In this document: piece by piece, positions 43,153-55,233 of the stretch
Position numbering within the stretch: position 1 is the first letter of the stretch
Layout of the letters: each line of letters begins with the position of its first letter
Source: Lepidurus packardi
Taxonomy: Eukaryota; Arthropoda; Branchiopoda; Notostraca; Triopsidae
Reading direction: 5' to 3'
Length of the DNA: 64,000 nt
Assembly (NCBI GenBank): GCA_023053545.1
Contig: JAKZAN010000004.1
Span: 9,796,001-9,860,000 of the forward strand
Made by a program: the position numbers and the translations under genes
The notes under the pieces: model-generated
Databases searched by the model: none
What the model was told of the DNA's origin: nothing
Seen by the model: the letters and a program-made list of their open reading frames with translations, nothing else

Positions 43153-46100
43153 ATGGGTGAAACGATCAGCAAAAACAAATCAAGTTCAGAAATTATTCAA
43201 CAGTTAAACATTTTCAACGCCAAAATTGTAGCATGTGTTTTGGTGGTTGCTATGCTGGTTTATCACGGGATTCTCCACCTCACGAATGGTAAATTTTAAC
43301 TTACCTGTTCAACAATATAATAAAATTGATCACCAATTGTGATTACAGGGGTTGATACTTGTCAATGGTTGCTAACTAAAGGCAGATTTCAAGGAAATTA
43401 TGTATGGCAGCCTTTTGGTTGCATGCTCCATAAGTATTCTTATATGTAAGTAATTTTACTAATCTAAAGTGGAATTAAATGAATGAAACAAATTTATCGT
43501 TTTTTAAAAAATCAGAGATTCCAAACGTTGTCTTCGCTATTCCGCCTACTTGGGGAAAACTAATAGAATTGCCTTTGTGGGCGATTCTAGGATACGAGAA
43601 ATGTTCACAGCCGTTCTAAACACGATAGAAGAGAACATCCAACCTTCCGATTTTCATTCCGATCTTGAAGCCGTGAGTACCGCGATTGAAACCGTTCCTT
43701 TTTTAACGTAATTGTTCATCCACTCATTTCGTTAAATTGATTTATAGAGAGGCATTTTAGACGGTTTGGAGGGTGATAAAAGGGCAAGGACCGTGCTATC
43801 GAGGCAAATACCTGCTAGTCGCAGCACTTTCAAAAACGAACTTAGAGCCTTGAGAAAAAGAGACGTCCAACAACAAACTAATAGCAAACACAAGAATTTA
43901 CTCTACACAAATAAGCAACTTAAATTGAGATTGGAATTTTATTGGCAACCAGTGCTTAACTCTTCTCTCAAAGACTTGATAGACTCTTGGCCTGTAAGTT
44001 TGAACTTAAAACAACTTAAATTTGCAACTTTTGTTTGACTCGTTCATACTTTATTCTGTTTTTTTTCCCTATTTTTCAGGGAAAAGTTGATAAACCGAGC
44101 GTAGTCGTTCTGGGCGGGGCTACATGGTACATACGGACCTATAACGCCACTCCGGAAGGCCTAGTGTACTATACGGGCAATCTAACTACTCTCGCCAAAG
44201 TAAATTTCTGCTTATTTCATGCATGGCATTTTAATTATCCGGAATTTTGTTTAAAAAAAAAGTCCTTGGATCGATTAGCAGCCAGCGGATCGAAAATGAT
44301 CTGGTATGTCCAGCCGCCAGTGGTAGAAGAATTACTCAGTCCGGCTCGTCAAGGTATTACTAATGAGCTTATCAACACATACAACGCAGAAGCCAAGGCA
44401 ATACTGGATTATACCAACGTGACCTTATGGTCGAGTGCCAGTAAAGTAGGCGCGGGACTCCCCGCCCCCAAATTTTCTGTCGATGGGCTCCATTTCACCG
44501 ATCTCTACCTGGGATACATTTCTCAGGTAAACTTACTTGAAAGTAATCTATTTATTATTATCTATTTATCTATCTTTATTATTATATATTATTATTTATT
44601 TATATATTTATTATTTATTTATGTATGTATTTATTATTATTTATTTATATATTTATTATTATGTATTTATGTATGTATTTATTATTATTTAGATATCCTT
44701 AAAATCTACTTATTAATCTAGTTAATTTATCTTCAATTTAATTATTGGGAATTATTTTTCGAGACATTGGCTGGATTTTAAAACGAATATTTTTTTTACA
44801 GATTTTTATGAACATGTATTGCAACGATTTGATGAACTTCAATGATGGCACGTGTTGCAGCAGTGCCGAGAAGATTACCACCTTGCAAATCCTCACGTTT
44901 GTGACCCTGGCTTTATGCGTGGTCGGCTCTGTCTGTTTTACTGTGAGGAAATACTTTGTGGCCAAATCTCGAGAAAGGCAAAATCGTGAAGAAAACGGAA
45001 GTAATCCAGTCAGTGACGAAATTGCGAAAAGTCCCAAGCTGGAAACAGTGACCCCATGGAGAATGCTCTTGTCTGCCATGGCCAGATTGGCGTTAGTTAT
45101 GTCCTATTTTTATATTTGTGATAGGTAAGGAATCGACTCATTCTCATTTTACTATTACATTTTTACTCATTTTGTTTGGTATTTTTAAATATGTGTAATA
45201 GGACCAATTTCTTTATGAAAGAAAACAAGTATTTTTCCCAGCTACACTTTTGGCTGCCAGTAGCCTACGTTTTCGTTTTGGGCTTGTTTTTCACCGAAGA
45301 GAGCAGATTTACCAAAGTGCTTCACCGAGATCAAACCGATGAATGGAAAGGTTGAAAAAACAGTTATTTTTAAAAAAATTTCGTTTTTTCGTTAATCGAA
45401 GTATCTGTTTGAATAGGTTGGATGCAGCTAGTGATTTTGGTGTATCACATGACTGGAGCCAGTCAAGTGATTCCCTTGTACATGCATGTACGAGTGCTGG
45501 TGTCCTCGTACCTTTTCCTCACGGGATATGGACATTTTTGTCATTTTTGGCAAACTGGAGATTCCAGTTTTGCGAGATTCTGTCAAGTAAAACATAATTA
45601 ACCACACTGTTGCAGTAGTTTTATATTTTTTTTCTTCAGGTCCTTTTCAGGATGAATTTTATGACGGTAGTGTTATGTTTGTGTATGAATCGACCGTACC
45701 AGTTCTACTACTTCGTGCCTTTGGTCTCGTTTCTGTATTTGGTTGTGTACGTGACTCTCATTCTTCCCAAACGCATCACTGCGGCCTCTAGCGAAGCATC
45801 ACCTGTGCATTACCTCTATATCGTGATCAAGCTAGTGGGAGTTTTCTCCTGTGTGACTATCCTCTATCTCTCTGAGGTAAACAACAAATGAAAGAGTTCC
45901 GAATTGCATCGCTCGTTAATGTTTTTGATGCTTAGGTGTTTTTTGAAAAGATATTTGTGACAAGACCCTGGAAAGCCTTGTTTGTAACATCAGACGATGA
46001 CATCCACGAGTGGTGGTTTCGCTGGTCAATAGATCGATACAGGTAATACTTGCATCTATAGGAATTCAACAAGGAAATAATACATTTTCATTACTTCGCT

Positions 46101-46746
46101 TTAAATAGTGTCTGCTTTGGCATGGCTTTTGCCTGCCTCTATTTAGTAGCCCAGAGACATGGTTTCCTGGATGACCATAACCATGGGAATCTTTTTAGTC
46201 GCGGAAGATCTCTAGCCATCACCCTTTTGGCGTGCATTGGCGTAGCGAGTTATACTGCCTTCACCTTTTTGTGTCACAACAAACCCGAGTGCAATGAAGT
46301 CCATCCTTACATCGTTTTCGTACCAGTAATCTCTTTTAAAATTACTTAGATATAGTAATTTAATTTAGATTTAGGAATTACTTACTTCTAATTTGACTTA
46401 GATTGTCAGCTTTATACTGCTGCGAAACGTATCTGGGATCCTGCGGACGCGCTATTCAACGTTTTTCGCCTGGTTTGGCCGCATTTCTTTAGAGTTATTC
46501 ATCGGACAATACCACATTTGGTTGGCAGCAGATACCCATGGCCTGCTGGTACTAATCCCAGGCTCGCCAGTCGCGAACGTAATGGTCACAAGTTTCATTT
46601 TCGTATGTGTGGCACATGAAATCCATCGCATCACAGGAATACTCGTAGCTTTCGCAGTACCGGAAGATTGGAAGAAGGCGTTACGCAATTTAGTCATTTT
46701 TTTCCTTGCTTTGGTTCCTATAGGCATCCATGATGGGATGTTCTGA
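43153..46746 (+). CDS. CASD1: CASD1, sialic acid O-acetyltransferase
   Basis: Thirteen exons, 855 residues, all phases consistent. CASD1 is a Golgi multipass enzyme that 9-O-acetylates sialic acid using acetyl-CoA; the luminal SGNH hydrolase-like domain is N-terminal and a multi-TM acyltransferase domain follows. Visible: a first membrane segment ([17 protein letters not shown]), the SGNH block I Ser in [20 protein letters not shown], and the catalytic Asp-His in [10 protein letters not shown]. Then come many hydrophobic helices, with [40 protein letters not shown] and [20 protein letters not shown], which are typical of the family. It converges on R3HCC1L, whose stop is 88 bp away. Confidence 0.96.
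44545..44695. repeat. (TATTTATTATT)n AT-rich microsatellite in CASD1 intron 6
   Basis: Degenerate TATT/ATTT units directly follow the exon 6 donor and fill more than half of the 275-nt intron. Confidence 0.85.
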
Positions 46747-46833
46747 AAGTTCTATATTCTTTTCGTTTTTCTTTAAGGCACAAATTCCCCTACCATTCCT
46801 TTTATTGAGCAGTAATTAAAGGAAAGTTTTTTT

Positions 46834-48929
46834 TTAATCAAAATGTACTGTTCTCCGTTCATTCCAGTCATCATTATAAACACTCTTCCCACCAACTTTG
46901 ATAATAATTACATCTGCAAACTAAAAAAAATACTTATAAAAGGAACCAGAAACCCTTTGCAACAGTTTAAGGCAATTTAGGTAGTTTTAACCCACGTTCA
47001 AACAAATTTAAACTATGAAAGATTACCCTCCCATGCGTCTTCGCGCTGCTGTGAAGCCAATTTCCGGTTAGCTAAAATAATTGAAGTATATCATTAAAAG
47101 GTAAACTTTTATTTTTTAGTTTGTTTACCTCGAGCTTGAGCTAACTTTCGTTTCTCGTCAGTATCTTTCTGCTTTTGTTCTGGGGTAAGAGATGTTCGCA
47201 GACCTAATGCTGACGTCACCATTCGCCTGGCCATGCTAATGGTCGTCTGGGGGCGGGGCTTCCATGGAGTCAAGGAATCCGACATTTTCTTGGCCCGTAA
47301 TCGGGATTCTCGAGTAGCTTGGGACAACAGCCGTAATTTAGCCAAGCCTGTACTCTTCGAAAGCGCCTCCATAGCTAATTCCAATAAGTAAAGCTCAATT
47401 AATGGAATTAAGACAAAAAAATTCCAATAAAAAAAAGTAAACCTGCTGAATGACTAGCGAAGACCACTAAAGCGTGGGTATCATCCACCCAACGGATATC
47501 AAAACCTGATTTACTGGAAGTACCGCTTCCCAGGAAGCAAAACAAATCTTCTGTTTTAAAAGTGGCGGGAAAATCATAAATTTCCAAAATGTGGTTCAGA
47601 TCTTCGTCCGTGTAAGTCACATCATCCACAAATGTTTGGTATGACGACGCCGGTTTTTCGTAGGTCGAATTTTTCCCGACAGCTAAAGTAAGCTAAAGTT
47701 GAGAATTTATTTGAACAATAAAATTCAGCAAAGTTTAGTTGACAATATTTGTAGGAAATACCTCCTCTAAGGCCTCGGTTTCCAGTGGCTCACCATACTC
47801 GTCATATAAGACGTCCCAGGATCCTTCTTCGTAGTTTTTGTCAACGCTGAGAGTCCTCTGAACTGGAGGAAATGATTCTGGTGCTTTCGTAAGAGTCGGA
47901 GATTTAATATCACTGATTTTCCGAACTTTGGTGCTCCAGCTTTTCGTATTCCAGACGGTTAACAAGTCTGACACTTCTACGTCTTGAGGTACAGTTGATA
48001 CGTCTAAAACCTTTTCGTCTTCTGTAATAAGCACAGCAGAAACAGCTGGTGTCTTTTCTGACAACAAATCTGGTTCTGTTTCTTTGGACAGGATGGGTTC
48101 TGACTGTTCAAGGCGCACTGGCATAGATGGTAGCTGCGAAGGCACATCAGCAGAGTCTGCGTCATTCATTTCATGGCTAGGAAGGCACGATTCGGGGATT
48201 TTCTCATCGGATCCATTAGATTCTAGTGATCCTGCTCCTCGTCTGTTCTTCGGTACATATAAGGGCATATCGGGTCTCTTGCCCCTAATTTAAGAAGCTG
48301 TTACTAAAACGCTTGATCAGAATAAGAAATACTACTGTACTTTGAAATTTTTTTCCTCAATTCTTCGCTGCTTTTTTTAACTGGTTCCGCCATCCGAGGA
48401 CTTCGTGCTGGGGGCGGTCTGTAAATCTGAGCAGCAGGCGTGTCTATATATAATGTTAAAGTTTTAATTAGTAGTTAAATAACACGTATAGCAGTACTGG
48501 AGGGTAACCTTTAGAGTTAGTAGAGTTTGCATTTTTTAGAGACGGTGGTGAAGCCATTGTTGCACTGTCATTACTTCTTGCAGTGTAAATAACTGGTCTT
48601 CGTTTCAGGCCTTTGCCAATGGAGATCGTATGAAGATTTGGACTGTGGACAGCTTCCACGTATTTATGGAGCAGGAAACGGTATCGAGGAGTAATCGGCG
48701 GGAATACCAGGGCTCTAAGAAGACGTGCATGTATTTAAATACGGAAGGAAGCAGAAACAAACGGAATTTAAGCTTTAACGCGATACGGTGCGTACCTGTT
48801 CTCAACGCACGCGTCGTTGGAATTTTTGTGAAATGAGTTAATATCTTGTTCCAGTTGCTCTACGAATAGGCGATCTTGTAAAGTTACTAATTGTACATCA
48901 TATCCTAGATTATAACCAGCTTCGGCCAT
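46834..48929 (-). CDS. R3HCC1L: R3HCC1L-like R3H and coiled-coil protein
   Basis: Eight exons: 48929-48796, 48714-48509, 48443-48341, 48284-47762, 47692-47443, 47374-47129, 47071-47027 and 46913-46834, 528 residues. The R3H single-strand nucleic-acid-binding domain is read across exons 1-2 (RALVFPPITPRYRFLLHKYV, with the R-x3-H in RFLLH). After a long acidic linker comes the conserved block LNHILEIYDFPATFKTEDL, FDIRWVDDTHALVVFAS, KLRLLSQATRESRLRAKK and MARRMVTSALGLR, matching vertebrate R3HCC1L/R3HCC1. Exon 7 (QQREDAWEG) matches the human C-terminus KQREDIWEG, which argues for the extra two exons over the in-frame read-through stop at 47109. Biochemical role is poorly known in the family. Confidence 0.92.
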
Positions 48930-49836
48930 AACCAAAGAAAAGGCAAAGCATAAATAAATATTTCAAATTGCTGCTCCTGGAGAGCTGGCAATCATAGGAA
49001 TTCTCCGTAGTTAAGTATACAACTGAAGTAGAAGGGGAGGTCTGTAAGGTGTTCAGCGACACAACTCTGCGTGGTGGTTAAACTAGGAAGTTCTAACGAT
49101 TTTGGGGGGGTTCCCTGCTTACGAGCATCCTTCCACATCCTTCACTTACAAGAAACTATTCGATGCCTTGGCGGAGCAAATAACTTCAGAATGTTCTGCC
49201 ATCTATTGACATAAAGAATAAGACAAGGTTCACGGAAATGGTAGGGTTCCAGGATACAAGGAACCGATGGCTACCTTTAATTTTAAAAGATGCCTTTACG
49301 GAGCAGACCGCTCCGGGGTAGGAAGGTTCTAAAGAGGTTGCTGTGCAGGCACGAGACATACCTATTGCGGAGCAAGTGTTCCGGTAACATACAGGCATTA
49401 CATGGAGTCACCAAAGTCTGCTAACTCGGTTTTCCGCACGTCCGCAGGCCTGTACCCCGGGGGGGGGGGGGGGATGTTAGGGGCGTTTAAAATTCCCCGA
49501 AATTTTTTTCTGCGTAACGATATCTACATACTACCCCCCACCCCGAACCAAAATTGCGAGAAATTGGTCTTTTTAATATTTCCTAAAGAGAGCATCTGGT
49601 GGCCAAAAAACGAAACATGTAGTCCATCTTCTCCGCAAAGGCATGAGTTAGCCGAATCACCTTCACTTTAGTTCTTGGGCAGATGCTCTACACATTTCAA
49701 GGACTAAAGGTGAAGTAGAGGACAACTTTTGTTCGACTTTCCCTTTCGTAAGCGGATAGCTCTGCTCAGAAGCCATTTCACTGCATTGCAGTTGTCGGTG
49801 TTGGACTCGAGGAAAATAAGGTTACATTTACGCAAA
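48930..49836. other. Divergent interval, R3HCC1L / PGAM
   Basis: A 907-bp head-to-head gap. It contains a G15 run at about 49457-49472 and the phrase cggagca three times (about 49173, 49299 and 49367), roughly 70-125 bp apart. PGAM probably has a non-coding first exon or a long leader here. No gene was identified. Confidence 0.5.
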
Positions 49837-50829
49837 ATGGTGTACCAAATTGTTATGATTCGCCACGGCGAAAGTGCCTGGAATCAGGAGAATCGATTTT
49901 GCGGTTGGTTCGACGCCGATTTGAGCAGCAAAGGTAATTTTGGTCTCATTAAATAATAAATTTTTCGTAAATGTTTATGTGAAACGCTTACAGAGTATTC
50001 ACGAATTGTATTTACTTTGCTTTAGGAGTTGAAGAGGCTCATGCTGCAGGAAAAGCATTGAAAGACGCCGGCTTCAAGTTCGATATTGCCCATACGTCCG
50101 TATTGACCAGGGCCCAGAAGACGCTGCACACCGTATTGGAAGAAATTGACCAATCCGATTTGCCAGTCCAGAAGACATGGAGGCTCAACGAAAGGCATTA
50201 TGGTGGTTTAACAGGCTTGAACAAAGCTGAAACTGCTGCAAAACACGGGGAAGCTCAAGTAATTCCTTAAGTTTAATTTCTAACGACGACGATTAAGTAT
50301 TTGATTTTATACTTTCCTTCCAGGTTCAAATTTGGCGTCGCAGCTTCGATGTTCCTCCTCCTCCTCTTGAAGAAACCAGCGAGTACTTCGATATCATCAC
50401 GAAAGATCCCCGCTACAAAGATGAACCCAAACCAGAAGAGTTCCCTAAAAACGAATCCTTGAAACTGACAATTAAACGCACCCTTCCTTATTGGAACGAT
50501 GTCATCGTTCCCCAAATTAAAGAAGGCAAGAAGGTTCTCATTGCTGCCCATGGAAACAGCTTGCGAGGTATCGTTAAGCATTTAGAAGGTAAGTGTCGAC
50601 ATTTCCCTAATTTTTACTAGTTTTATTCATATTTCTTTTTAATCATTCACATTTTTTTTTAGGTATATCTGATGAAGCAATTATGGGTTTAAATCTGCCA
50701 ACCGGTATTCCTTTCGTCTACGAATTGGACGATAACATGAAGGCTGTCGGCACCATGCGATTTTTGGGAGATGAAGAAACAGTGAAGAAGGCTATCGAAT
50801 CTGTGGCAAACCAAGGCAAAGCCAAATGA
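49837..50829 (+). CDS. PGAM: 2,3-bisphosphoglycerate-dependent phosphoglycerate mutase
   Basis: Four exons: 49837-49933, 50026-50258, 50324-50588 and 50663-50829, 253 residues, the usual length. It interconverts 3- and 2-phosphoglycerate in glycolysis. Motifs: [20 protein letters not shown] with the phosphorylated His, [29 protein letters not shown] with the acid Glu, [10 protein letters not shown], and [16 protein letters not shown] with the second catalytic His. The C-terminal lid [12 protein letters not shown] and tail NQGKAK are present. Confidence 0.97.
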
Positions 50830-51251
50830 TTTCGCTATTTCTTTACCATACGTTCTCAAGTCCTATGTTATCCCAGTTTCTGCTGTGATTAGTATTTGTG
50901 CATTAGAAGAAACGTGTCTCTTAGCGATTTTCCTATTATTTTGAACAACTTGCTCTTGTCCCTCTCCTCTCGTGATGATTGGCTGGAAAATAGAGCTAAC
51001 TACTGTCAGAAATAATTGTGCTCTCCAACCAAATACGTTTCCTTTTTTAAGTAAATTAATAATGAAGTTTCCAGCATTTTGAGGTTGATATTGAAAAGGT
51101 CCAAACATTCTGGAACAGATGGCGTTCCTATATAAAAACCCGCGCTTAACCGAGTGTGCCTTTGCTTCCTTACGTTAGCAATGGGTTTTATTTAGGAAAA
51201 ACGCACGTGGATAAACTGATTGAAAAAGAAACAACCAAAAAGCATTAAATA
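50830..51251 (+). promoter_or_regulatory. PGAM-UTP4 interval with TATA box
   Basis: A 422-bp gap between tandem genes. TATATAAAAA at 51129-51138 lies 114 bp before the UTP4 ATG, well placed for a start site near 51160. The PGAM 3' UTR occupies the first part. Confidence 0.45.
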
Positions 51252-54053
51252 ATGACTAAAAGTGGTTATTTCCAGGCCCATAGCGTTCGTTTGTACGATG
51301 TACATCCCAAAGCTATCCACAGCCTTAGTTATGATGACAAACAAAAGTTACTGGCGGTTGCAAGGTAAACTTTCGTTCTCGGTTTATTACGATGAGAAAT
51401 ATGTGTTCGGAATACTTAAAATTATTCGGCTAAAGACCGAAACCGGATGGTGTATGACACTATATTTTATTCCTAGATCGGACGGAGCTATTGAGATATG
51501 GAATTTCAATTCAACTCCCCATGTTGAAAGAATAATTCGCGAACGTGCAGAAAGCTCCGTGGAAGGTTTAGCTTGGTGTGCAGGCCGTTTGTTTTCCGTT
51601 GGAATTCACGGATTCTTGGTCGAATATGACCTGAAGTCTCTGTCCGTTAAGGTGAAACATTAAACACCCTTAAAACTGTTCGAATAGAATTGATAATTAG
51701 GCAACTCATGCGGCGACTTCTGGATCCGCTTGGTGTTTAGCTGCCCACAGTGAGCAAAAACTAATAGCCGTAAGCCTATCTTCCCTTTTAGTTGAAGATT
51801 GGCGTTCACTTTCTAACTATACAACTGTTGCCTAATTTTAGGTGGGCACTGAAGATGGATATATCACATTATTCGACGTACTGGAAGAAGGCGTCTGTTA
51901 CAACAAAGTTTTCGATAAACAAGATGGTAAATTATAAAAATTGTACCCTTTACGAAGACACCTTGAAACAGAATTTTTTTTTAATATGTTTTATAGGTCG
52001 CATAATCTGCTTGGATTGGGATGCCTCGGGAGAGCATCTTATTACGGGTTCCGTGGATGCAATTCGTATTTGGAATGTTGCTACTGGACATGCTATAACT
52101 CGTATAAATCCCGGTCGAGAAAGCAGCGTCAAGGAAACGATCGTTTGGTCTGTGAAACTGACCACAGATTTTACCGTCATAAGCGGTGATTCCAGGTAAC
52201 TTTGCTTTGTGAATGTTCAGAATTACTTGGATTTAATACCCAAATTTGATAATTAGAGGGAAAACGTGTTTCTGGGACGGCAAATTTGGAAGTTTGATCA
52301 CAAGTGTGGATTCGCACCAAGCGGATGTATTAGCATTATGTCTTAGCCCGGATCAGAACACTCTTTACGCTGCTGGCGTTGATCCGGTTATCGCCCTTTT
52401 TTCAAAAGTTACTCTCGCTGGAGGAAGGGTTCAATGGGTCAAATCCTTACAACGAGTTGTCCATACACACGATGTACGAGCTTTATGCTTGGTAGATAAG
52501 AAACTCATTTCAGGAGGTACAAACTAAATGCCATGGAATCAAATAACATCTACATCGATATTATTTGTTATAGGTGTAGACGCTTTCTTGAACGTGACGT
52601 CATACCCTCCCAAAACGCTCTTCAAGTACCCGCCATTGCCTCAGGTAGAGCAAACCTTTGTCTTTTGTTATTAAATGAACAGCTTGATTCTTTATTGTAG
52701 CAAGGAGACATTAAATTAGCGCGAAAAGCCGGATATCTACTGTTTAAGCACTTGAATTTCTTGGAGTTGTGGCGGCTTAGGTCTAAGGCGGCAGGAAGTA
52801 AGTTTATTTCCCTAAGTTGCGAAGAAATTGTAGTCTAAATATATCCATTCAAGGTAAAGAGAATATACAGGAAAACGGTATTTTGCCCGTCAAAAGCGAG
52901 CCTATTAAATTGCTCAAATTGTGCTGCAAGGAAACGCAGTTTATAAAAGCCGCAGCCATCTCGTCGGACGGATCCATCGTGGCATATTCCGATGAAGCTC
53001 ATATTTTCGTCTACTCCCTAGAGGTGAGAAGGAAATGAAGCCGGAAAACACGGATTCAGGTTTTTGATCTTAGGTTGGGAAGAATGTGTCCTTACGTCGT
53101 ATGCCAGCCCTTCCCCAGAGCGTGAAAACGCCCCTTCATTTACTCTTGGACGAAAAGAAACGTCTCATTGTGGTCTCCGTTGATGGCTCCATCCAACTTG
53201 TTCAATTGGACGAAGGCGGCGACCACAGTATAGTCCACACTTTCCGCACAGGTAAGCGGACAATCATTCCAATTTAACCCTTCATGGCGTAGCTTAATTC
53301 GATTGTCTCGTAATTCTTTAATTCTATAATATTTTAATTCATTCACTCTTTTACTTAATTTGTTTCTTATGTAGAATGTCAGGACGCAATCAATTTGGTA
53401 GATTTGAGCCAAAATGGCCAGTTTTTGGCCGTAGCTGACCATAAGAGCAACGTCAAGGTGTACGACCTGGAGAACCTCCAAGTAAATTCAAAACTGTCAT
53501 TAAATCTTAAGTTATTATTCTTAATTATTATTTAGTTACATGCAACTTTGCCGCGCTATCACATTCATCCCACAGCACTAGCAATCCATCCTTCGGAACC
53601 TAGATTAACTGTAGTCTACGCAGACCATAAGGTAAATTTTTTCTGAATAGGAAAATGCTTTATCTCGAGGAAAATTTCATATTTGATACTTTATTAGGTG
53701 GTTGAGTACAGCTTGGTTAGCAAGTCCTACACTGCCTTTTCACGTGGGTTTAGGAAAAGTCTTCCACCACAATGGTCTAATCGGACAAGTGTGATCCGCC
53801 ATATCGTGTTCGATGAGCGTAATCCCAAGGCGGTTATCATGTCTGATGATAGCGTCATAGTTGGGATCAATAGTGAACGAGTAATTTCGTACTATTTTGC
53901 GTTTAATTTTTGTAATGTATCTTCTTGCAGAGTGTGGAGCCTACGGATGCTAAAGTAGCGCGGGTAAGCGTAGAAGACAAAACTTCCAACCCGCAGATGG
54001 TTAATGGTGGTAAAGCAAACGGCGAGAAAAAGGTTACCTTTACCAAGAAATTT

Positions 54054-54086
<33 letters not shown>

Positions 54087-54234
54087 GTGTTGGTTTTCAT
54101 AAGCTGTTTATTTGTAGTACGTCTCGTTTTTGGGTGCGTTGTCTGATACGGAACTCGTGGTGGTAGAAGTAAATCCGCTAATGTTATCTAACAAACTTCC
54201 ACCTATCCTGTATAAGAAACGGTTTGGCGTGTGA
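51252..54234 (+). CDS. UTP4: UTP4/cirhin, WD40 protein of the small-subunit processome
   Basis: Fifteen exons, 681 residues (human 686). UTP4 is a t-UTP (UTP-A) subunit that binds the 5' external transcribed spacer of pre-rRNA in the nucleolus. It begins MTKSGYFQAHSVRLYDVHPK (human VHRVRFFNYVP-like) and carries WD40 repeats: SDGAIEIWNF, GTEDGYITLFDV, ICLDWDASGEHLITGSVDAI, RIWNVATGHAITRINPGR, DSRGKTCFWDGKFGSLITSV and LALCLSPDQNTLYAAGVDP. The C-terminal propeller ends ELVVVEVNP...LPPILYKKRFGV, matching human ELVVVE...KKKKFG. The stop codon overlaps AATAAA. Intron 14 starts with a 29-A run. Confidence 0.96.
54057..54086. repeat. Poly(A) run at the UTP4 intron 14 donor
   Basis: The donor gt (54057-54058) is followed directly by about 28 A residues inside a 61-nt intron. 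Confidence 0.92.
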
Positions 54235-54239
54235 ATAAA
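54234..54239 (+). promoter_or_regulatory. Poly(A) signal overlapping the UTP4 stop codon
   Basis: TGAATAAA, the same arrangement as at TFB1M. Another AATAAA is about 170 bp further on (54402). Confidence 0.55.
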
Positions 54240-55233
54240 ATCAACATGTTTTTGAGTCGGATACTGGCTACAATTCTTCAGTCTTCACGAAATCCACAAT
54301 TCTTTAATTGCAAAGGGAATATTTTATTGTATGTTTTTTCGCACATATCCGTGCAAATCTACGTAAATAGTAGAATTAAAACCAGATTGTTTTGTTTGAA
54401 ATAAAGGGAGTTCGTTTCAGCCAAATTTATTTTAGCTTTCCCGTTTCTAGAGAAATTTTATGAAATTCTTTTATGAGGACCCCAGGGTCACAATGTATAG
54501 GTTAGCAGCTCACACCAGTTTGTTATGCGCCGCCTCCTTTCTTTTCGGTGTGCCGAAACATAATAACTACAAACGCCTGGAAGCTCCCACAGCCACGAAT
54601 TCCGCAGTCCGCTGTTCCCTTGCCAGTTCCTTCGGGTAGCCGGTGTACGTGTATCCAGACTTCCTAAGTAGAGTCTCAAAAACTGATCAATTAACAGGTA
54701 ACTGAACACTTCGTTGTATTTTATTTTTTTTAAAATACAAAACTCACATCATTGGAAGATAAAAATGTTTACTGAAACATTTGCTTTCAAACTTATCGTG
54801 CTTTTACTAGTAATTCTCACTTTTATTAGTTCTGGACTACTAGTAGTGCAAATGCATACATCCAAAGTCACAAGTTCATTAAGTTGTTTCAAACCAGCCT
54901 CAATTTCCATTTTTTTCAGTAGGCAATTACGCAGATTTAGTATTTATTGCGTTTTTCTTGACCTAAAAATAGTCGAACTTTGTACGAAAGGCTAGTGTTG
55001 GTGAGCCGAAAAGTTTAAGAAACTGTAATTTTCCAGTGAGGTTCCATGTCATTATAGTTATACGTGCGTCGGAATTCATAACGTCCTTAATTGCATTCAG
55101 TAAAATGCATAGGAAAATAAGCCGTGTAGCCCCATGCATTAAGCTTCATTAGAATTACTCGCACGAACACTATATTCCCTACACAAGACACCATCCATTT
55201 TCTTGTCTACTCGCAGAATTAAAACTTTCATCC
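54235..55233. other. Intergenic gap, UTP4 / axotactin-like gene
   Basis: About 1 kb between tandem genes. Open frames at 54488-54709 and 54714-54995 have no homology or splice context. The axotactin-like 5' UTR and promoter should lie here, but no defined element was seen. Confidence 0.5.

Noticed and set aside
47109-47384. R3HCC1L ending at the in-frame stop 47109
   Set aside because: A donor at 47128 leads to exons 7-8 that match the human C-terminus (QREDAWEG), so the read-through stop is probably intronic.
54488-54709. Minus-strand open frame of 73 codons
   Set aside because: No homology, no supported start or splice context; in an ordinary intergenic gap.
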